Source: Oscillospiraceae bacterium
GTDB lineage: Bacteria > Bacillota > Clostridia > UMGS1810
Assembly (NCBI GenBank): GCA_015068825.1
Contig: SVJU01000003.1
Span: 20,845 to 84,844, forward strand
Direction: 5' to 3'
Length of the DNA: 64,000 nt
The stretch's first letter is position 1. Each line of letters begins with the position of its first letter. The position numbers and the translations under genes were made by a program. Positions 18,476 to 26,932 of the stretch are shown here, piece by piece. Below the pieces are notes generated by a model that had not been told where the DNA came from, made no database searches, and saw only the letters and a list, made by a program, of their open reading frames with translations.

Positions 18476-19270
18476 TTATTCTTCAATAATTTCTTCTTCG
18501 ATTATTTCTTCTTCAATAATCTCTTCTTCAATGATTTCTTCTTCAATGATTTCTTCTTCAATGATTTCTTCTTCGATTACTTCTTCAATAATCTCTTCTT
18601 CAATGATTGTTTCTTCGATAATTACTTCTTCAATTACTTCTTCAACTACTTCTTCAACTTCAACAGTTGCAATCATAACTTTCTTTTCTGCGCCATCCCA
18701 GTCAACCTTGCAACCAAAAGCTTCTGATACTGCACGAAGTGGAATTAAAGTTCTGTCATTTACAATCTGAGCAGCAACATCTAATTCAACAGCTTCATTT
18801 CCAACAAAAAGTGTTGGTGTACCAATCTGTAAAACAACGCTTGTTTCTTCTTTGAAAGCAGAAACTGTTTTTGTTTCGTCATCCCAGTTAACAACTGCAC
18901 CAAGTGCTTCAAAAATAACTCTTAAAGGAACCATTGTTCTATCGTTAATTATAACAGGGTCAACATCAAATACTAAAGCTTCGCCGTCTAATTCAACACT
19001 GATTGCTTTTTCAGCAGTTTCTTCAACTACTTCTTCAACAATTATTTCTTCTGTAACTTCTTCAATAACTGTTTCTTCAACAATTATTTCTTCTGTAACT
19101 TCTTCGATAACTGTTTCTTCAACAATTACTTCTTCTGTAACTTCTTCGATAACTGTTTCTTCAACTACTACCTCTTCAGTTACTTCTTCAACAACTGTTT
19201 CTTCAGCAAATGCCATTGTGCAAGATAAAATCATAGCAACTGCCAAAATGATACTTAAAAATTTTTTCAT
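18476..19270 (-). CDS. Secreted stalk-domain protein with Glu-rich repeats on both sides
   Basis: A 264-residue protein with a signal peptide (1-22, ending MAFA). Residues about 25-80 hold four tandem 14-residue repeats of the form TVIEEVTEEIIVEE. Residues about 90-205 are a copper-amine-oxidase-N (stalk) domain with NDRTMVPLRVIFEA and NDRTLIPLRAVSEA. Residues 206-264 are a pentapeptide EEEII tail ending directly at the stop. The protein is extremely acidic and likely helical or extended outside the cell wall. No LPxTG or SLH anchor is seen. It follows the DUF3048 lipoprotein gene by 29 nt and probably shares its transcript. Function unknown. Confidence 0.85.
   Translation of the reverse strand: MKKFLSIILAVAMILSCTMAFAEETVVEEVTEEVVVEETVIEEVTEEVIVEETVIEEVTEEIIVEETVIEEVTEEIIVEEVVEETAEKAISVELDGEALVFDVDPVIINDRTMVPLRVIFEALGAVVNWDDETKTVSAFKEETSVVLQIGTPTLFVGNEAVELDVAAQIVNDRTLIPLRAVSEAFGCKVDWDGAEKKVMIATVEVEEVVEEVIEEVIIEETIIEEEIIEEVIEEEIIEEEIIEEEIIEEEIIEEEIIEEEIIEE
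18478..18600. repeat. 15-bp tandem repeats encoding the EEEII tail
   Basis: Units close to TTCTTCAATGATTTC (15 nt) recur about eight times in the coding region of the acidic stalk protein. Variation is mostly at third positions (ATA, ATG and ATT for Ile; TTC and TTT for Glu on the complement), so the amino acid pattern is under selection. Confidence 0.8.
19033..19205. repeat. 42-bp tandem repeats encoding the N-terminal TVIEEVTEE units
   Basis: About four 42-nt direct repeats containing ACTTCTTC.ATAACTGTTTC encode the 14-residue acidic repeats of the secreted protein. Length change by slippage is likely between strains. Confidence 0.8.
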
Positions 19271-19299
19271 CCTTTGTTTCCTCCAATTTTAATTTATTT

Positions 19300-20298
19300 T
19301 TATTCTATAACACATGGTGTGTTAGGATGGATAACATTAATCCAGGTTGTACCGGGATTTGTCATAACTTCGTTTCCGTCAGCTGTTTTAAAAACGGTTT
19401 TTGCATTTCGTGATGTTTTCTGCCAGGTAACAGGAACACATTTACCGCCTGTTATAAATATACCTTCACCGCTTCCTACAGTATCAACCTCCTGACGGTC
19501 AGAACCATCGCCAAGAGAGTAGTTTCTTGTATACTGAATTATAATATTTGTAGCGGTAGCATATACACCATTAGCATCTTTATGTTCAGTAGAATTCATT
19601 TTTCGCTTATAAACCTTATTTTCCGCATCGTATGTATAATAAACTTTGTAGTGATACGAATAAGGAACGGTAATATTTAAAGCACTTTCCCCTTCAATTT
19701 CACAAAATTCTCTGTTTATATTTTCAATTTTATCTTCTGTGGTGTTTCGGTATCCTTTTTTAGATGCCATTTCTTTAATATTTGCTATATTTGTATAGGC
19801 GCTGTGCCAGTCGCCTGCATATTTTCTCTCACGCCAGAAGATTGATTCATCCGTTCCTAAAATTCCGTTTATTTTGTTGATGCCAAGACTTGAAATATCG
19901 TTTGCCGCCTTGGGACTCCAGCCAAAATGAACATAAGTTGCATCGTTTTCAAGAACATAATCTAAAAAGTAATGTCTGGATGAGCGAACAGGTCCGATTT
20001 TTTCACAGTCGGTATTTTTAAAAAGTGCCATAAAACGGGTTGAACCGCCTTCGACCATTACTTCATAAACCTTGTATGCTTTATCAAGTCCTGCCTGAGG
20101 CCATGCAGAGCTGTTGTCGTTATCAATCATTACTGCAATCGGTCTTTCGTTACTGTCAGCAACCACCTTGTAAAACTCGCTTGTTGTATCAACTACTTCA
20201 GGTGGAATTATTTCGTCTTCCTTTGCAATATCATCTTTTTTTGCGCAAGCTGTAAATAAAAATGTAAGTGATAAAATAAGTGCCAGAACTTTTTTCAT
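19300..20298 (-). CDS. DUF3048 (YerB-like) lipoprotein
   Basis: A 332-residue protein with a lipoprotein signal peptide (residues 1-17, FLFTAC lipobox with Cys 18). After a short acidic linker comes the DUF3048 family sequence: RPIAVMIDNDNSSAWPQAGL, YEVMVEGGSTRFMALF and IGPVRSSRHYFLDY, then a C-terminal beta domain with YTRNYSLGDGSDRQEVD. The family is extracellular and membrane-anchored in Gram-positives, with no established biochemical role; YerB is the B. subtilis member. First gene of a two-gene transcript with the acidic stalk protein. Confidence 0.88.
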   Translation of the reverse strand: MKKVLALILSLTFLFTACAKKDDIAKEDEIIPPEVVDTTSEFYKVVADSNERPIAVMIDNDNSSAWPQAGLDKAYKVYEVMVEGGSTRFMALFKNTDCEKIGPVRSSRHYFLDYVLENDATYVHFGWSPKAANDISSLGINKINGILGTDESIFWRERKYAGDWHSAYTNIANIKEMASKKGYRNTTEDKIENINREFCEIEGESALNITVPYSYHYKVYYTYDAENKVYKRKMNSTEHKDANGVYATATNIIIQYTRNYSLGDGSDRQEVDTVGSGEGIFITGGKCVPVTWQKTSRNAKTVFKTADGNEVMTNPGTTWINVIHPNTPCVIE

Positions 20299-20379
20299 AC
20301 TCTCACCCTATATTAAATTTATTATATATTATTCTACATCATTAATTACCAGTTGTCAAACAAAACAAAAAATTATTCA

Positions 20380-21270
20380 TTAATTTGTAATAATTCTTAT
20401 TGCTTTGCTTTTATTTGTTATTTCAACTTTTTTATGGTCACCACCGTATTCACCGTCAACAGTCCAGCTTATAGGGGTTTGACAATGTATTTTAATTTTA
20501 CTGCACTTTAACGAAACAAACATCTTTGATTGTGTATTACGGCTAAGAAGATCTGTAATTGCCGTCTGAAGCTCCATTGGATTTTTTGGCATTTTAATTA
20601 AAAGAACCTCAAAAAGTCCGTCATTTAACGAAACATCTTTACTTACCATTTCAAATCCACCTACATAATCAGTGTTTGATACCATACCAAAAACAAATTC
20701 ATCTTCTATAAACTTATCTTCTACATTGATTTTTGTTTTGATGGGTTTGATTGTCCCTACTCTTTTTAAGCCCTCCATCAAATATGCCGCATAACCAAAC
20801 ATATTTTTGAACTGCTGATTTGTCTGATAGGAAACATCTGTAAATGCGCCGAATGCCGCTACATAGACAAAATATTTTTTTGAAAATTTTCCTATATCAA
20901 CTAAAATTTCTTTTCCTTTTATAATGTTTTTACAGGCTTCAAGCTGATTTTTTGGAATATGAAGACTTGTGGCAAAATCATTTACCGTTCCTGATGGAAT
21001 ATAGCCAAGAGGTGGGCGTTTTGCTTTTGGAATACTCATAAGTCCACACACTGCCTCATTTAATGTACCATCGCCACCCGATGCGACAACAAGGTCATAA
21101 TCGAGTGCATTTTTAGAAATTTTTTCAGTTGCATCGCCTTTTGTCTGGGTAGGATACACCAAAACCTCATAATCTGCTTTTACAAAAGTATCTATTATAT
21201 TTAAAAGATTTCCTTTTATCTGCGCTCGTCCAGAGTGCGGATTAAAAACAAAGTAAAGTTTTTTCGGCAT
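20380..21270 (-). CDS. Diacylglycerol kinase-family lipid kinase (YegS/BmrU type)
   Basis: A 296-residue protein. FNPHSGRA at residues 8-15 and VVASGGDGTLNEAV near residue 65 are the nucleotide-binding motifs of the DAGK catalytic domain, with PLGYIPSGTVNDFA as the second conserved block and an all-beta C-terminal domain. It likely phosphorylates diacylglycerol or a related lipid at the inner membrane face (as DgkB does). AAGGAGAT precedes the ATG. It is monocistronic. Confidence 0.88.
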   Translation of the reverse strand: MPKKLYFVFNPHSGRAQIKGNLLNIIDTFVKADYEVLVYPTQTKGDATEKISKNALDYDLVVASGGDGTLNEAVCGLMSIPKAKRPPLGYIPSGTVNDFATSLHIPKNQLEACKNIIKGKEILVDIGKFSKKYFVYVAAFGAFTDVSYQTNQQFKNMFGYAAYLMEGLKRVGTIKPIKTKINVEDKFIEDEFVFGMVSNTDYVGGFEMVSKDVSLNDGLFEVLLIKMPKNPMELQTAITDLLSRNTQSKMFVSLKCSKIKIHCQTPISWTVDGEYGGDHKKVEITNKSKAIRIITN

Positions 21271-21393
21271 AGATAAATCTCCTTTTAATTATAATATATG
21301 TATTACACTTGCCATAAAAAACACATTTTATAACTTTATAATTTATTAATTCTAACACTTTTTAACACATTATGTCAATAACAATACTCAAAG

Positions 21394-21437
21394 TAAAAAA
21401 TAAACCGCACCCCAAAAAATAAGGCGCAGTTTATTTT
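21394..21437 (-). terminator. Terminator of spo0A
   Basis: On the minus strand AATAAACTGCGCC pairs with GGTGCGGTTTATT (two G-U pairs) across an AU-rich loop, and a run of T follows. Confidence 0.75.
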
Positions 21438-21453
21438 ACTATATAAGGAAGAT

Positions 21454-22241
21454 TTATGCAGTTTTAATTTCAAGACGAAGCTTATCTGATATCATAGCAA
21501 TAAACTCCGAATTTGTAGGTTTACCTTTACTGCTTAAAATCGTATAGCCAAACATTTCGTCTAAAACTTCAGGGTCACCTCTGTCCCATGCAACCTCAAT
21601 TGCGTGTCTTATAGCTCTTTCCACCCTTGAAGATGTAGTATTGTATTTTTTAGCCACAGAAGGATACAAAATTTTGTAACCGAATTTATGGTATCCATAT
21701 CGTTAATAACCATAATTATTGCATCACGCATATACTGATATCCCTTAATATGTGCAGGAACACCAATTTTTTGAATAATCTGGGTAACACCCATTTCTAA
21801 ATCAAAATTTCCGTTTGAATTTATATTTTTAAAATTAACTGTTTTAAAAGGTGACATATTGTCTTTAAACTCTCTTATTCTTTCTTCAATTACCGAAAGT
21901 TCAACAGGTTTAATTATGTAATACTTTGCACCAAGATTCATTGCTGTTTTTGTAAGTCTGTCATTGCCAATTGCCGAAATAACAATAACATTAGGCTTTT
22001 TTGTAAGAGTTGAATTTGCATTTATTTTGCTAAGAACCCCAAAACCGTCAAGATTTGGCATAACTACATCAACCAAAAGAACATCAGGTTTTGTCTGGAG
22101 AACCATTTCGTATGCCTCTTTTCCATCAAATGCGGCACCAACAAACTCAATTCCCTCACAATGTGTAAGATGATCTCTCATTGTTCTGCAAAATTCCTTA
22201 TTATCGTCAGCAACAACCACTCTTATCTTATTATTCATCAT
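21454..22241 (-). pseudogene. spo0A: spo0A, sporulation master regulator, interrupted by one frameshift
   Basis: Two overlapping frames together give a complete Spo0A. The first encodes the receiver domain (VVVADDNKEF; phospho-acceptor in LLVDVVMPNLDG; K in IIKPVE) and the start of the effector domain to NSVTK. The second resumes with [20 protein letters not shown], the DNA-recognition helix [10 protein letters not shown], and the conserved C-terminus [18 protein letters not shown]. One base is missing near 21670-21676, inside ACAAAATTTTGT, so the ribosome must shift -1 to make full product. Without a shift, a receiver domain with a scrambled tail is made. The downstream part is fully conserved, so the lesion is recent, a sequencing error, or programmed. 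GGAGGAG precedes the ATG at 22241. Confidence 0.9.
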
Positions 22242-22274
22242 TAACTCCTCCAATATTTTGTTTTTTGTAATTTC

Positions 22275-22303
22275 ATTATATATTTCGTTGTATCTATTTA
22301 CAA
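22275..22303 (-). promoter_or_regulatory. Promoter of spo0A
   Basis: On the minus strand TTGTAA (22298-22303), 17 nt, TATAAT (22275-22280), about 30 nt before the spo0A start. It resembles a vegetative sigma-A promoter. Confidence 0.65.
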
Positions 22304-22403
22304 CAAAGTCGCTTTTATTCGATTTTTATTTCCAAATATTTACAAATATGTATATTATTTACAATTAGTTTTTTAAAAAAAGCAGACTTTTTCTTAGTAA
22401 TTA

Positions 22404-22446
22404 AAGAAGGATTGAACCATTTAAGTTCAACCCTTCTTGTTTTTTT
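22404..22446 (+). terminator. Orphan plus-strand terminator in the spo0A upstream region
   Basis: AAGAAGG-A-TTGAAC pairs with GTTCAA-C-CCTTCTT (one internal mismatch) and is followed by seven T in the plus direction only. No plus-strand gene precedes it: the 22254-22618 gap holds only the spo0A promoter, this hairpin and the promoter of the next gene. Confidence 0.8.
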
Positions 22447-22547
22447 ATATTGGTTTTTCTTTTTTCAAAATGTTTTTACACTTTTTTCAAAAAAATGACC
22501 TAAAACGACCAAAATATTTTTACTCCTAAATTAAGCTAAAATTTGTA

Positions 22548-22576
22548 TTGCCATTTTTTTAATAAAAGTGTATAAT
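22548..22576 (+). promoter_or_regulatory. Promoter of the zinc-ribbon membrane protein gene
   Basis: TTGCCA (22548-22553), 17 nt, TATAAT (22571-22576), then a GGAGGA ribosome site before the ATG at 22619. Confidence 0.75.
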
Positions 22577-22618
22577 GAAGTCATAAATTGTAGAAAATGC
22601 TTTTGGAGGATTATATAA

Positions 22619-23350
22619 ATGAAAAAAGAGATTAACACTTTTGCTAAATTTTTCAGTATTATTATTTCTGTAATTACTATTTTTCTGATTTTTTCAGACT
22701 GGCTGTCACAAGTATACTTTGGCGCTTCGGTTTCTATATTTGAAGTTTCTGATATTTTAAAAACCCTTCCAACATTTGATATAATTGAAAGTTCTGTTAT
22801 ATCAATTATTATTTCGCTTTCAGTTATTGTTGCAATATCGCTTGAAGCATTGTTTTTAATGTGTATATTTACAAAACAAAAAACTACATCTTTAGTATGC
22901 ACACTATCATCAGTTTTTAATATTGCAGCATCCATTGCATTTCTTGTTTTGACTGCTCTTATAAATATTGGTTTTTCTTATAAAAATCTTGGGTTAACAG
23001 CTGTTTTTGTAAACACAACATCAACGCCCTATTTAATAATTATTTTATCAATTGTTAAAAGAATACTTCTTTTTATAAAGAAAAAAGATAAAAAAGTTAA
23101 ATTCAATTCTGAATCTGATGCATCATACTTTGAAAACATTTCTTGCTCTAAAGAAAAAATTTGCCCCGTATGCAGTTCAGTTAATATAGAAGAAGCAAAA
23201 TTTTGCAAAGACTGTGGCGCAAACTTTGTTGCTTTGGATATAGCCACGAATTTAAAAGAAGACAACATTAAAATATGTAAAATATGCGGTGAAGAAATCT
23301 CTGATAAAATGGCATATTGCATACATTGCGGAAATAAAATTGAAGACTAA
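22619..23350 (+). CDS. Membrane protein with C-terminal double zinc ribbon
   Basis: A 243-residue protein. Four hydrophobic segments lie in residues 1-160. The cytosolic tail carries two four-Cys zinc ribbons: CPVCSSVN with CKDCGANF, and CKICGEEI with CIHCGNKI. Such double zinc-ribbon tails are common in small uncharacterised Firmicutes membrane proteins and are thought to mediate protein contacts. I recognise no specific family for the membrane part. It is monocistronic, between its own promoter and a strong terminator. Confidence 0.75.
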   Translation: MKKEINTFAKFFSIIISVITIFLIFSDWLSQVYFGASVSIFEVSDILKTLPTFDIIESSVISIIISLSVIVAISLEALFLMCIFTKQKTTSLVCTLSSVFNIAASIAFLVLTALINIGFSYKNLGLTAVFVNTTSTPYLIIILSIVKRILLFIKKKDKKVKFNSESDASYFENISCSKEKICPVCSSVNIEEAKFCKDCGANFVALDIATNLKEDNIKICKICGEEISDKMAYCIHCGNKIED

Positions 23351-23359
23351 AAAAGGCAA

Positions 23360-23395
23360 ATTAAAAGACGGGATGTTTATCCCGTCTTTTTTAGT
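23360..23395. terminator. Bidirectional terminator
   Basis: AAAAGACGGGAT (23363-23374) pairs perfectly with ATCCCGTCTTTT (23379-23390). It serves the plus-strand gene ending at 23350 and the minus-strand gene ending at 23391, and overlaps that gene's stop region. Confidence 0.9.
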
Positions 23396-25922
23396 GTAGC
23401 CACAAAATATTAAGTTCTTTGTTCCAATCAACATCATATCCCATATAATCAGTAATAAATGTTAAGGGGATATGTATTTCTCCGTTTATAAGCACAGGTT
23501 TTGCTTTTAAATCAACCATTTCGCCTTTTATTTCGGCTTTTGTTTCATTAACATTCATTTTTGCTGTAAAATATATTTTTTTGATTGTGATATCGCCAGT
23601 TTGTTCATTATATAAAAGGTCATAATCGGTTTTTTCACAAATTCTTCTCATTGCAATATACCACATATTATCTTTTAAAACAGGTTTGTCCTTTTGAACA
23701 ATAATTTCGTCCTTGAGCCTTATTACAAGATCGTTATTAAACGAAGGAATTGCTATTCTTGTTTTGTTGTTTACAAGAATTTCATTTTCTATTCTGTCAA
23801 CTGTTACAATGTCTTCGCCTGCATCTATTTTTTCAAAGTATACCCCATTTTTTGAAAGATACAAAAAATTCTGGTCGGTGTAATAGAAAATATCATTAAG
23901 CGCGCCTATATATTTTGGTCTTTCTATTTCATAATCAAGCTTGGTAAACGGCATATCAGGTGTTGACATAAAGAAAAATCCATACTTTGTACAGCTTATT
24001 TCGATTTTATTATTTCCGTAAGGAATGTTAACTGTAGATAATTCAAACCAGTCCTTACCATTTTCGCTGTAATAATTCTTTCCTGCACAAACATAATATT
24101 TGCCCATTGAATAACCTATCTTTGTAGGATATTCGTCAAATGTTTTTTCACTTACAAGATTAAAATCTTTATCAAAAATATAAACCTTATTATAAAAATC
24201 AAGTACACTTGTGTAATAAGACGGAGCGCCGTCGTATTCAGCCCATTTTGCAATGTATCCGCCTTCGGTTGCAATTATGTCGTAATGTCTGCCTTCGGCT
24301 TTAAAAATTTCTTTTGCTTCATTACTAAGATTTATCTTTTCAAAATTTACAAGGTTACTGCTTTTGTATAAATCAAGATTGTTCCATACAAGAAAATCTT
24401 TTCCGTCTGTTTTTATTCCCTTTTTAGCCACCTCAAATTGCGAAGGCTCAAATTTAACCTCATAAGGAGAATCCTTTAAAACAAAAGAGTTAATCATACC
24501 GCCATTATTGTTTGCAGGAAGGATAACATCAATATAAAATGTTGTTTTTTTATTTTTTTCAAGCTTTACACACGCCATTGTGTCAAGTGCACCATCACCC
24601 TTATTACCTTTTGAAATTGCATAAGGAAACACACTTTGCATATTTTCATCATACAAAATAACAATATTGTTTGAGCTTGTTTCAAGATTATAATAAACAT
24701 ATCTGTCAAAATTGCAACGGTTGTTTATGGTAACTTTATAATTTACCCTTACACCGTAGTTACCAAGGTTGCACGCCTCAAGATAGTTATCCTCATATCG
24801 TGTTACCAAACGGTTTGGAATAAACTTGTTTTCATCCTGCGGATTTTTTTCTTCATCTGTGGATTTTGTATCTGTATGGAAAACATCAAAATACCACCAC
24901 TCATCTTTTTTAATGTCGGGAACATCATCACCATAAAGATTTAATTTTTCTTCGTCTTTATATTTTATAACAAGCATATCTGACTCGGCGCACATATCTT
25001 TTGCCCATTTTGCATTTTGCGGATTTAAATTTGTAACCCATTTTTCTGTATATCTTCCGGCGGTATTATACTGATTGTAAATATTCACAGGTAAATATGC
25101 TCCGTCTTTATCCTTGTTGTTTATATTAAAGTTAAGTGTTGCACAAACCTTTGGAAGTGTTTCGGCAATACCTTTATATTGTCTTTCTCTTATATATCCG
25201 TCTTCTTTGGCGTTGTAATTATGATTACTTCTGTCCTTTAAAGTTCCTGTGTGTTTAAGTGCTGCAATATTAAAATCGCACTCACCCGACAAAACCTCAA
25301 AATCCATTAAAATATTAACAGGTTTTAAATACGGCACAACCGAATAATTGTCTATATACTGGCTTAACCATACATTTTTTGTGTTGCTTATTCCAAACTT
25401 AACCTCGTTAAAATTGCCCGGATAATATCTTTTATACGAATTAACCTGATAAATAGGCATTTTAAGATAAGTTGCCCACGCATCCATACAGCTCCAGCTA
25501 TCTTCGTATCTCTGCTCATTACCACCCGAATACAAGGTTTTAACATGCGGCATTTCATAAGCAAGAGATGTAATTTTTATAACGGCGTTTGTTTTTGTTT
25601 CAAAAAGTCCGTCTACCTCTATTGAAAATCCTGGCTCAATTATTTTGCCCTCTTCGTTTTTTATACCTGTGTTATTAAGATTTGTTATAAAAACAGAATA
25701 TTTACCGGGTTTTAACGAGGTGTTTTTCATTATATATCTGGCGTCAGGATTTGATTTGTCCGACAAATTTTCTCTTTCAATAGACTCAATATTGTTTTCG
25801 TATATGTAAGTTCCGCCGCCTGCCTCTTTAAAAACAAGGTCGCATGGTTCAATTCTTGCATAAGCAGTTCCAACTGCAAAAACAAATATTAAAAATATAA
25901 ATATATTAATAAATTTTTTCAT
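23391..25922 (-). CDS. Large secreted protein with C-terminal stalk domain
   Basis: An 843-residue protein with a signal peptide (1-22, TAYA). Most of the sequence is beta-rich and unassigned. Residues about 500-700 contain WNNLDLYKSSNLVNFEK and YSENGKDWFEL, resembling beta-propeller blades that compare an observed signal with a threshold. The last ~110 residues form a divergent copper-amine-oxidase-N (stalk) domain (NMWYIAMRRICEKTDYDL; GEIHIPLTFITDYMGYDVDW). The stalk is at the C-terminus here, while in the other window members it is N-terminal or central. Likely a cell-surface protein of unknown function. Monocistronic. Confidence 0.7.
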   Translation of the reverse strand: MKKFINIFIFLIFVFAVGTAYARIEPCDLVFKEAGGGTYIYENNIESIERENLSDKSNPDARYIMKNTSLKPGKYSVFITNLNNTGIKNEEGKIIEPGFSIEVDGLFETKTNAVIKITSLAYEMPHVKTLYSGGNEQRYEDSWSCMDAWATYLKMPIYQVNSYKRYYPGNFNEVKFGISNTKNVWLSQYIDNYSVVPYLKPVNILMDFEVLSGECDFNIAALKHTGTLKDRSNHNYNAKEDGYIRERQYKGIAETLPKVCATLNFNINNKDKDGAYLPVNIYNQYNTAGRYTEKWVTNLNPQNAKWAKDMCAESDMLVIKYKDEEKLNLYGDDVPDIKKDEWWYFDVFHTDTKSTDEEKNPQDENKFIPNRLVTRYEDNYLEACNLGNYGVRVNYKVTINNRCNFDRYVYYNLETSSNNIVILYDENMQSVFPYAISKGNKGDGALDTMACVKLEKNKKTTFYIDVILPANNNGGMINSFVLKDSPYEVKFEPSQFEVAKKGIKTDGKDFLVWNNLDLYKSSNLVNFEKINLSNEAKEIFKAEGRHYDIIATEGGYIAKWAEYDGAPSYYTSVLDFYNKVYIFDKDFNLVSEKTFDEYPTKIGYSMGKYYVCAGKNYYSENGKDWFELSTVNIPYGNNKIEISCTKYGFFFMSTPDMPFTKLDYEIERPKYIGALNDIFYYTDQNFLYLSKNGVYFEKIDAGEDIVTVDRIENEILVNNKTRIAIPSFNNDLVIRLKDEIIVQKDKPVLKDNMWYIAMRRICEKTDYDLLYNEQTGDITIKKIYFTAKMNVNETKAEIKGEMVDLKAKPVLINGEIHIPLTFITDYMGYDVDWNKELNILWLH

Positions 25923-25953
25923 TAAAAATCTCCTTTTTATGTGGTGATAATTT

Positions 25954-25982
25954 ATTTTATCATAACAGCCCTTTCATTTCAA
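25954..25982 (-). promoter_or_regulatory. Promoter of the large secreted protein gene
   Basis: Minus strand TTGAAA (25977-25982), 17 nt, TAAAAT (25954-25959), 30 nt before the start codon at 25922. Confidence 0.7.
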
Positions 25983-26106
25983 TATATAAATTATACCTGA
26001 TTTTGGTATCACATAATATTTTAAAGCATTTTTAAGTAATTATAAATTTTTATAAGATAATTATGCCACATACTATATAGCAAATTGACAGCTTTTCTTA
26101 CAGTGT

Positions 26107-26135
26107 TTGCTTTTTTTTTAAAAACAAGTTAAAAT
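26107..26135 (+). promoter_or_regulatory. Promoter of the SleB-like gene
   Basis: TTGCTT (26107-26112), 17 nt, TAAAAT (26130-26135). Transcription from here gives a leader of about 90 nt. An alternative TTGACA at 26087 has no good -10 at the right distance. A forespore sigma factor site was not recognised. Confidence 0.5.
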
Positions 26136-26142
26136 AGGTTAT

Positions 26143-26213
26143 GCCTACAAGCGATGGATAAATCGTTTAAAGGGCCAAAAAAGATAAGTAAAGTGTCCGC
26201 CACACTTTACTTA
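26143..26213 (+). promoter_or_regulatory. Structured 5' leader of the SleB-like gene
   Basis: The leader holds a small CGAT/ATCG hairpin enclosed by GCC and GGC (about 26143-26176). A perfect 12-bp stem (26185-26196 with 26202-26213) with a CCGCC loop follows, ending 4 nt before the AAAGGATAA ribosome site. There is no U-run, so it is not a terminator. It may protect the mRNA, bind a regulator as DNA palindrome, or gate translation. It matches no riboswitch consensus I know. Confidence 0.5.
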
Positions 26214-26232
26214 AAAGAAAGGATAATTCAAT

Positions 26233-26901
26233 ATGAAAAAGATATTTTTTCTGTTGACACTTACCCTGACCCTCTTTTTGACCTGTGTAGGTGCATCGGC
26301 ATCCGATGTACTTCTTAAACACACTTCAGACAGTTACGAGGTAACTGTTGTGCAGACACTACTTAAAAATCAGGGATATTTTGATGGCGAAATAACAGGA
26401 TACTATGGCTACAACACCAAAAGCGCCGTTAAAGATTTTCAAAAAGCTTTTTCCCTTAAAACTGACGGGATTTTTGGTCCTCAGACAAGAACTGCACTTT
26501 ATAATGCAGCATCAAAGCATTATTTAAGAACTTATGACGATAACGATATTTACTGGTTATCGCGTCTTATTGAGGCAGAAGCCCAGGGCGAAAGCTATAC
26601 AGGAAAGGTTGCGGTTGGTAACTGTGTTTTAAACAGAGTTATTTCAAACCAATATCCCAACAATGTTGTAAAGGTTATTTTTGATAAAAACTATGGTGTG
26701 CAGTATCAGCCTACCGCAAACGGAAAAATTTATAACACTCCGTCAAATGACAGTAAAAATGCCGCCATTGCAGCACTTGAAGGTGCAAAACCCATTGGAA
26801 AATGTATGTTTTTCTACAATCCTTCAAAAAGCTCAAGCAACTGGATTAAAAATAACCGAAAGTATTATACAACAATAGGAAATCACGATTTTCATATATA
26901 A
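26233..26901 (+). CDS. sleB: Spore cortex-lytic hydrolase, SleB/CwlJ family
   Basis: A 222-residue secreted protein with a signal peptide (1-24). Residues about 32-95 form a peptidoglycan-binding domain 1 (VVQTLLKNQGYFDG, AVKDFQKAFSLKTDGIFGPQT). Residues about 110-222 are the Hydrolase_2 (SleB/CwlJ) catalytic domain with RLIEAEAQGESYTGKVAVGN, the catalytic Glu being one of the E residues there, and the terminal GNHDFHI. It hydrolyses cortex peptidoglycan during germination in spore formers. A vegetative cell-wall hydrolase of the same family is possible, so the symbol is by family. Confidence 0.85.
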   Translation: MKKIFFLLTLTLTLFLTCVGASASDVLLKHTSDSYEVTVVQTLLKNQGYFDGEITGYYGYNTKSAVKDFQKAFSLKTDGIFGPQTRTALYNAASKHYLRTYDDNDIYWLSRLIEAEAQGESYTGKVAVGNCVLNRVISNQYPNNVVKVIFDKNYGVQYQPTANGKIYNTPSNDSKNAAIAALEGAKPIGKCMFFYNPSKSSSNWIKNNRKYYTTIGNHDFHI

Positions 26902-26932
26902 AAAAACAATCCCTTCCGGGATTGTTTTTTTA
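26900..26932. terminator. Bidirectional terminator
   Basis: AAAAAACAATCCC pairs with GGGATTGTTTTTT around a TTCC loop. It serves the SleB-like gene and the minus-strand AraC gene. Confidence 0.92.

Noticed and set aside
18478..18620. CRISPR-like regular repeats
   Set aside because: The units are 15 bp without unique spacers and lie within coding sequence; third-base variation shows protein-level selection.
18852..19292. Plus-strand open frame of 146 codons antisense to the acidic stalk protein
   Set aside because: It is a by-product of the Glu-rich repeats read in antisense (Ser/Thr runs). No ribosome site, and the minus strand has a signal peptide and stalk domain.
26143..26232. Known riboswitch (c-di-GMP, c-di-AMP or preQ1) before the SleB-like gene
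   Set aside because: The conserved core sequences of these classes are missing; only generic hairpins are visible.
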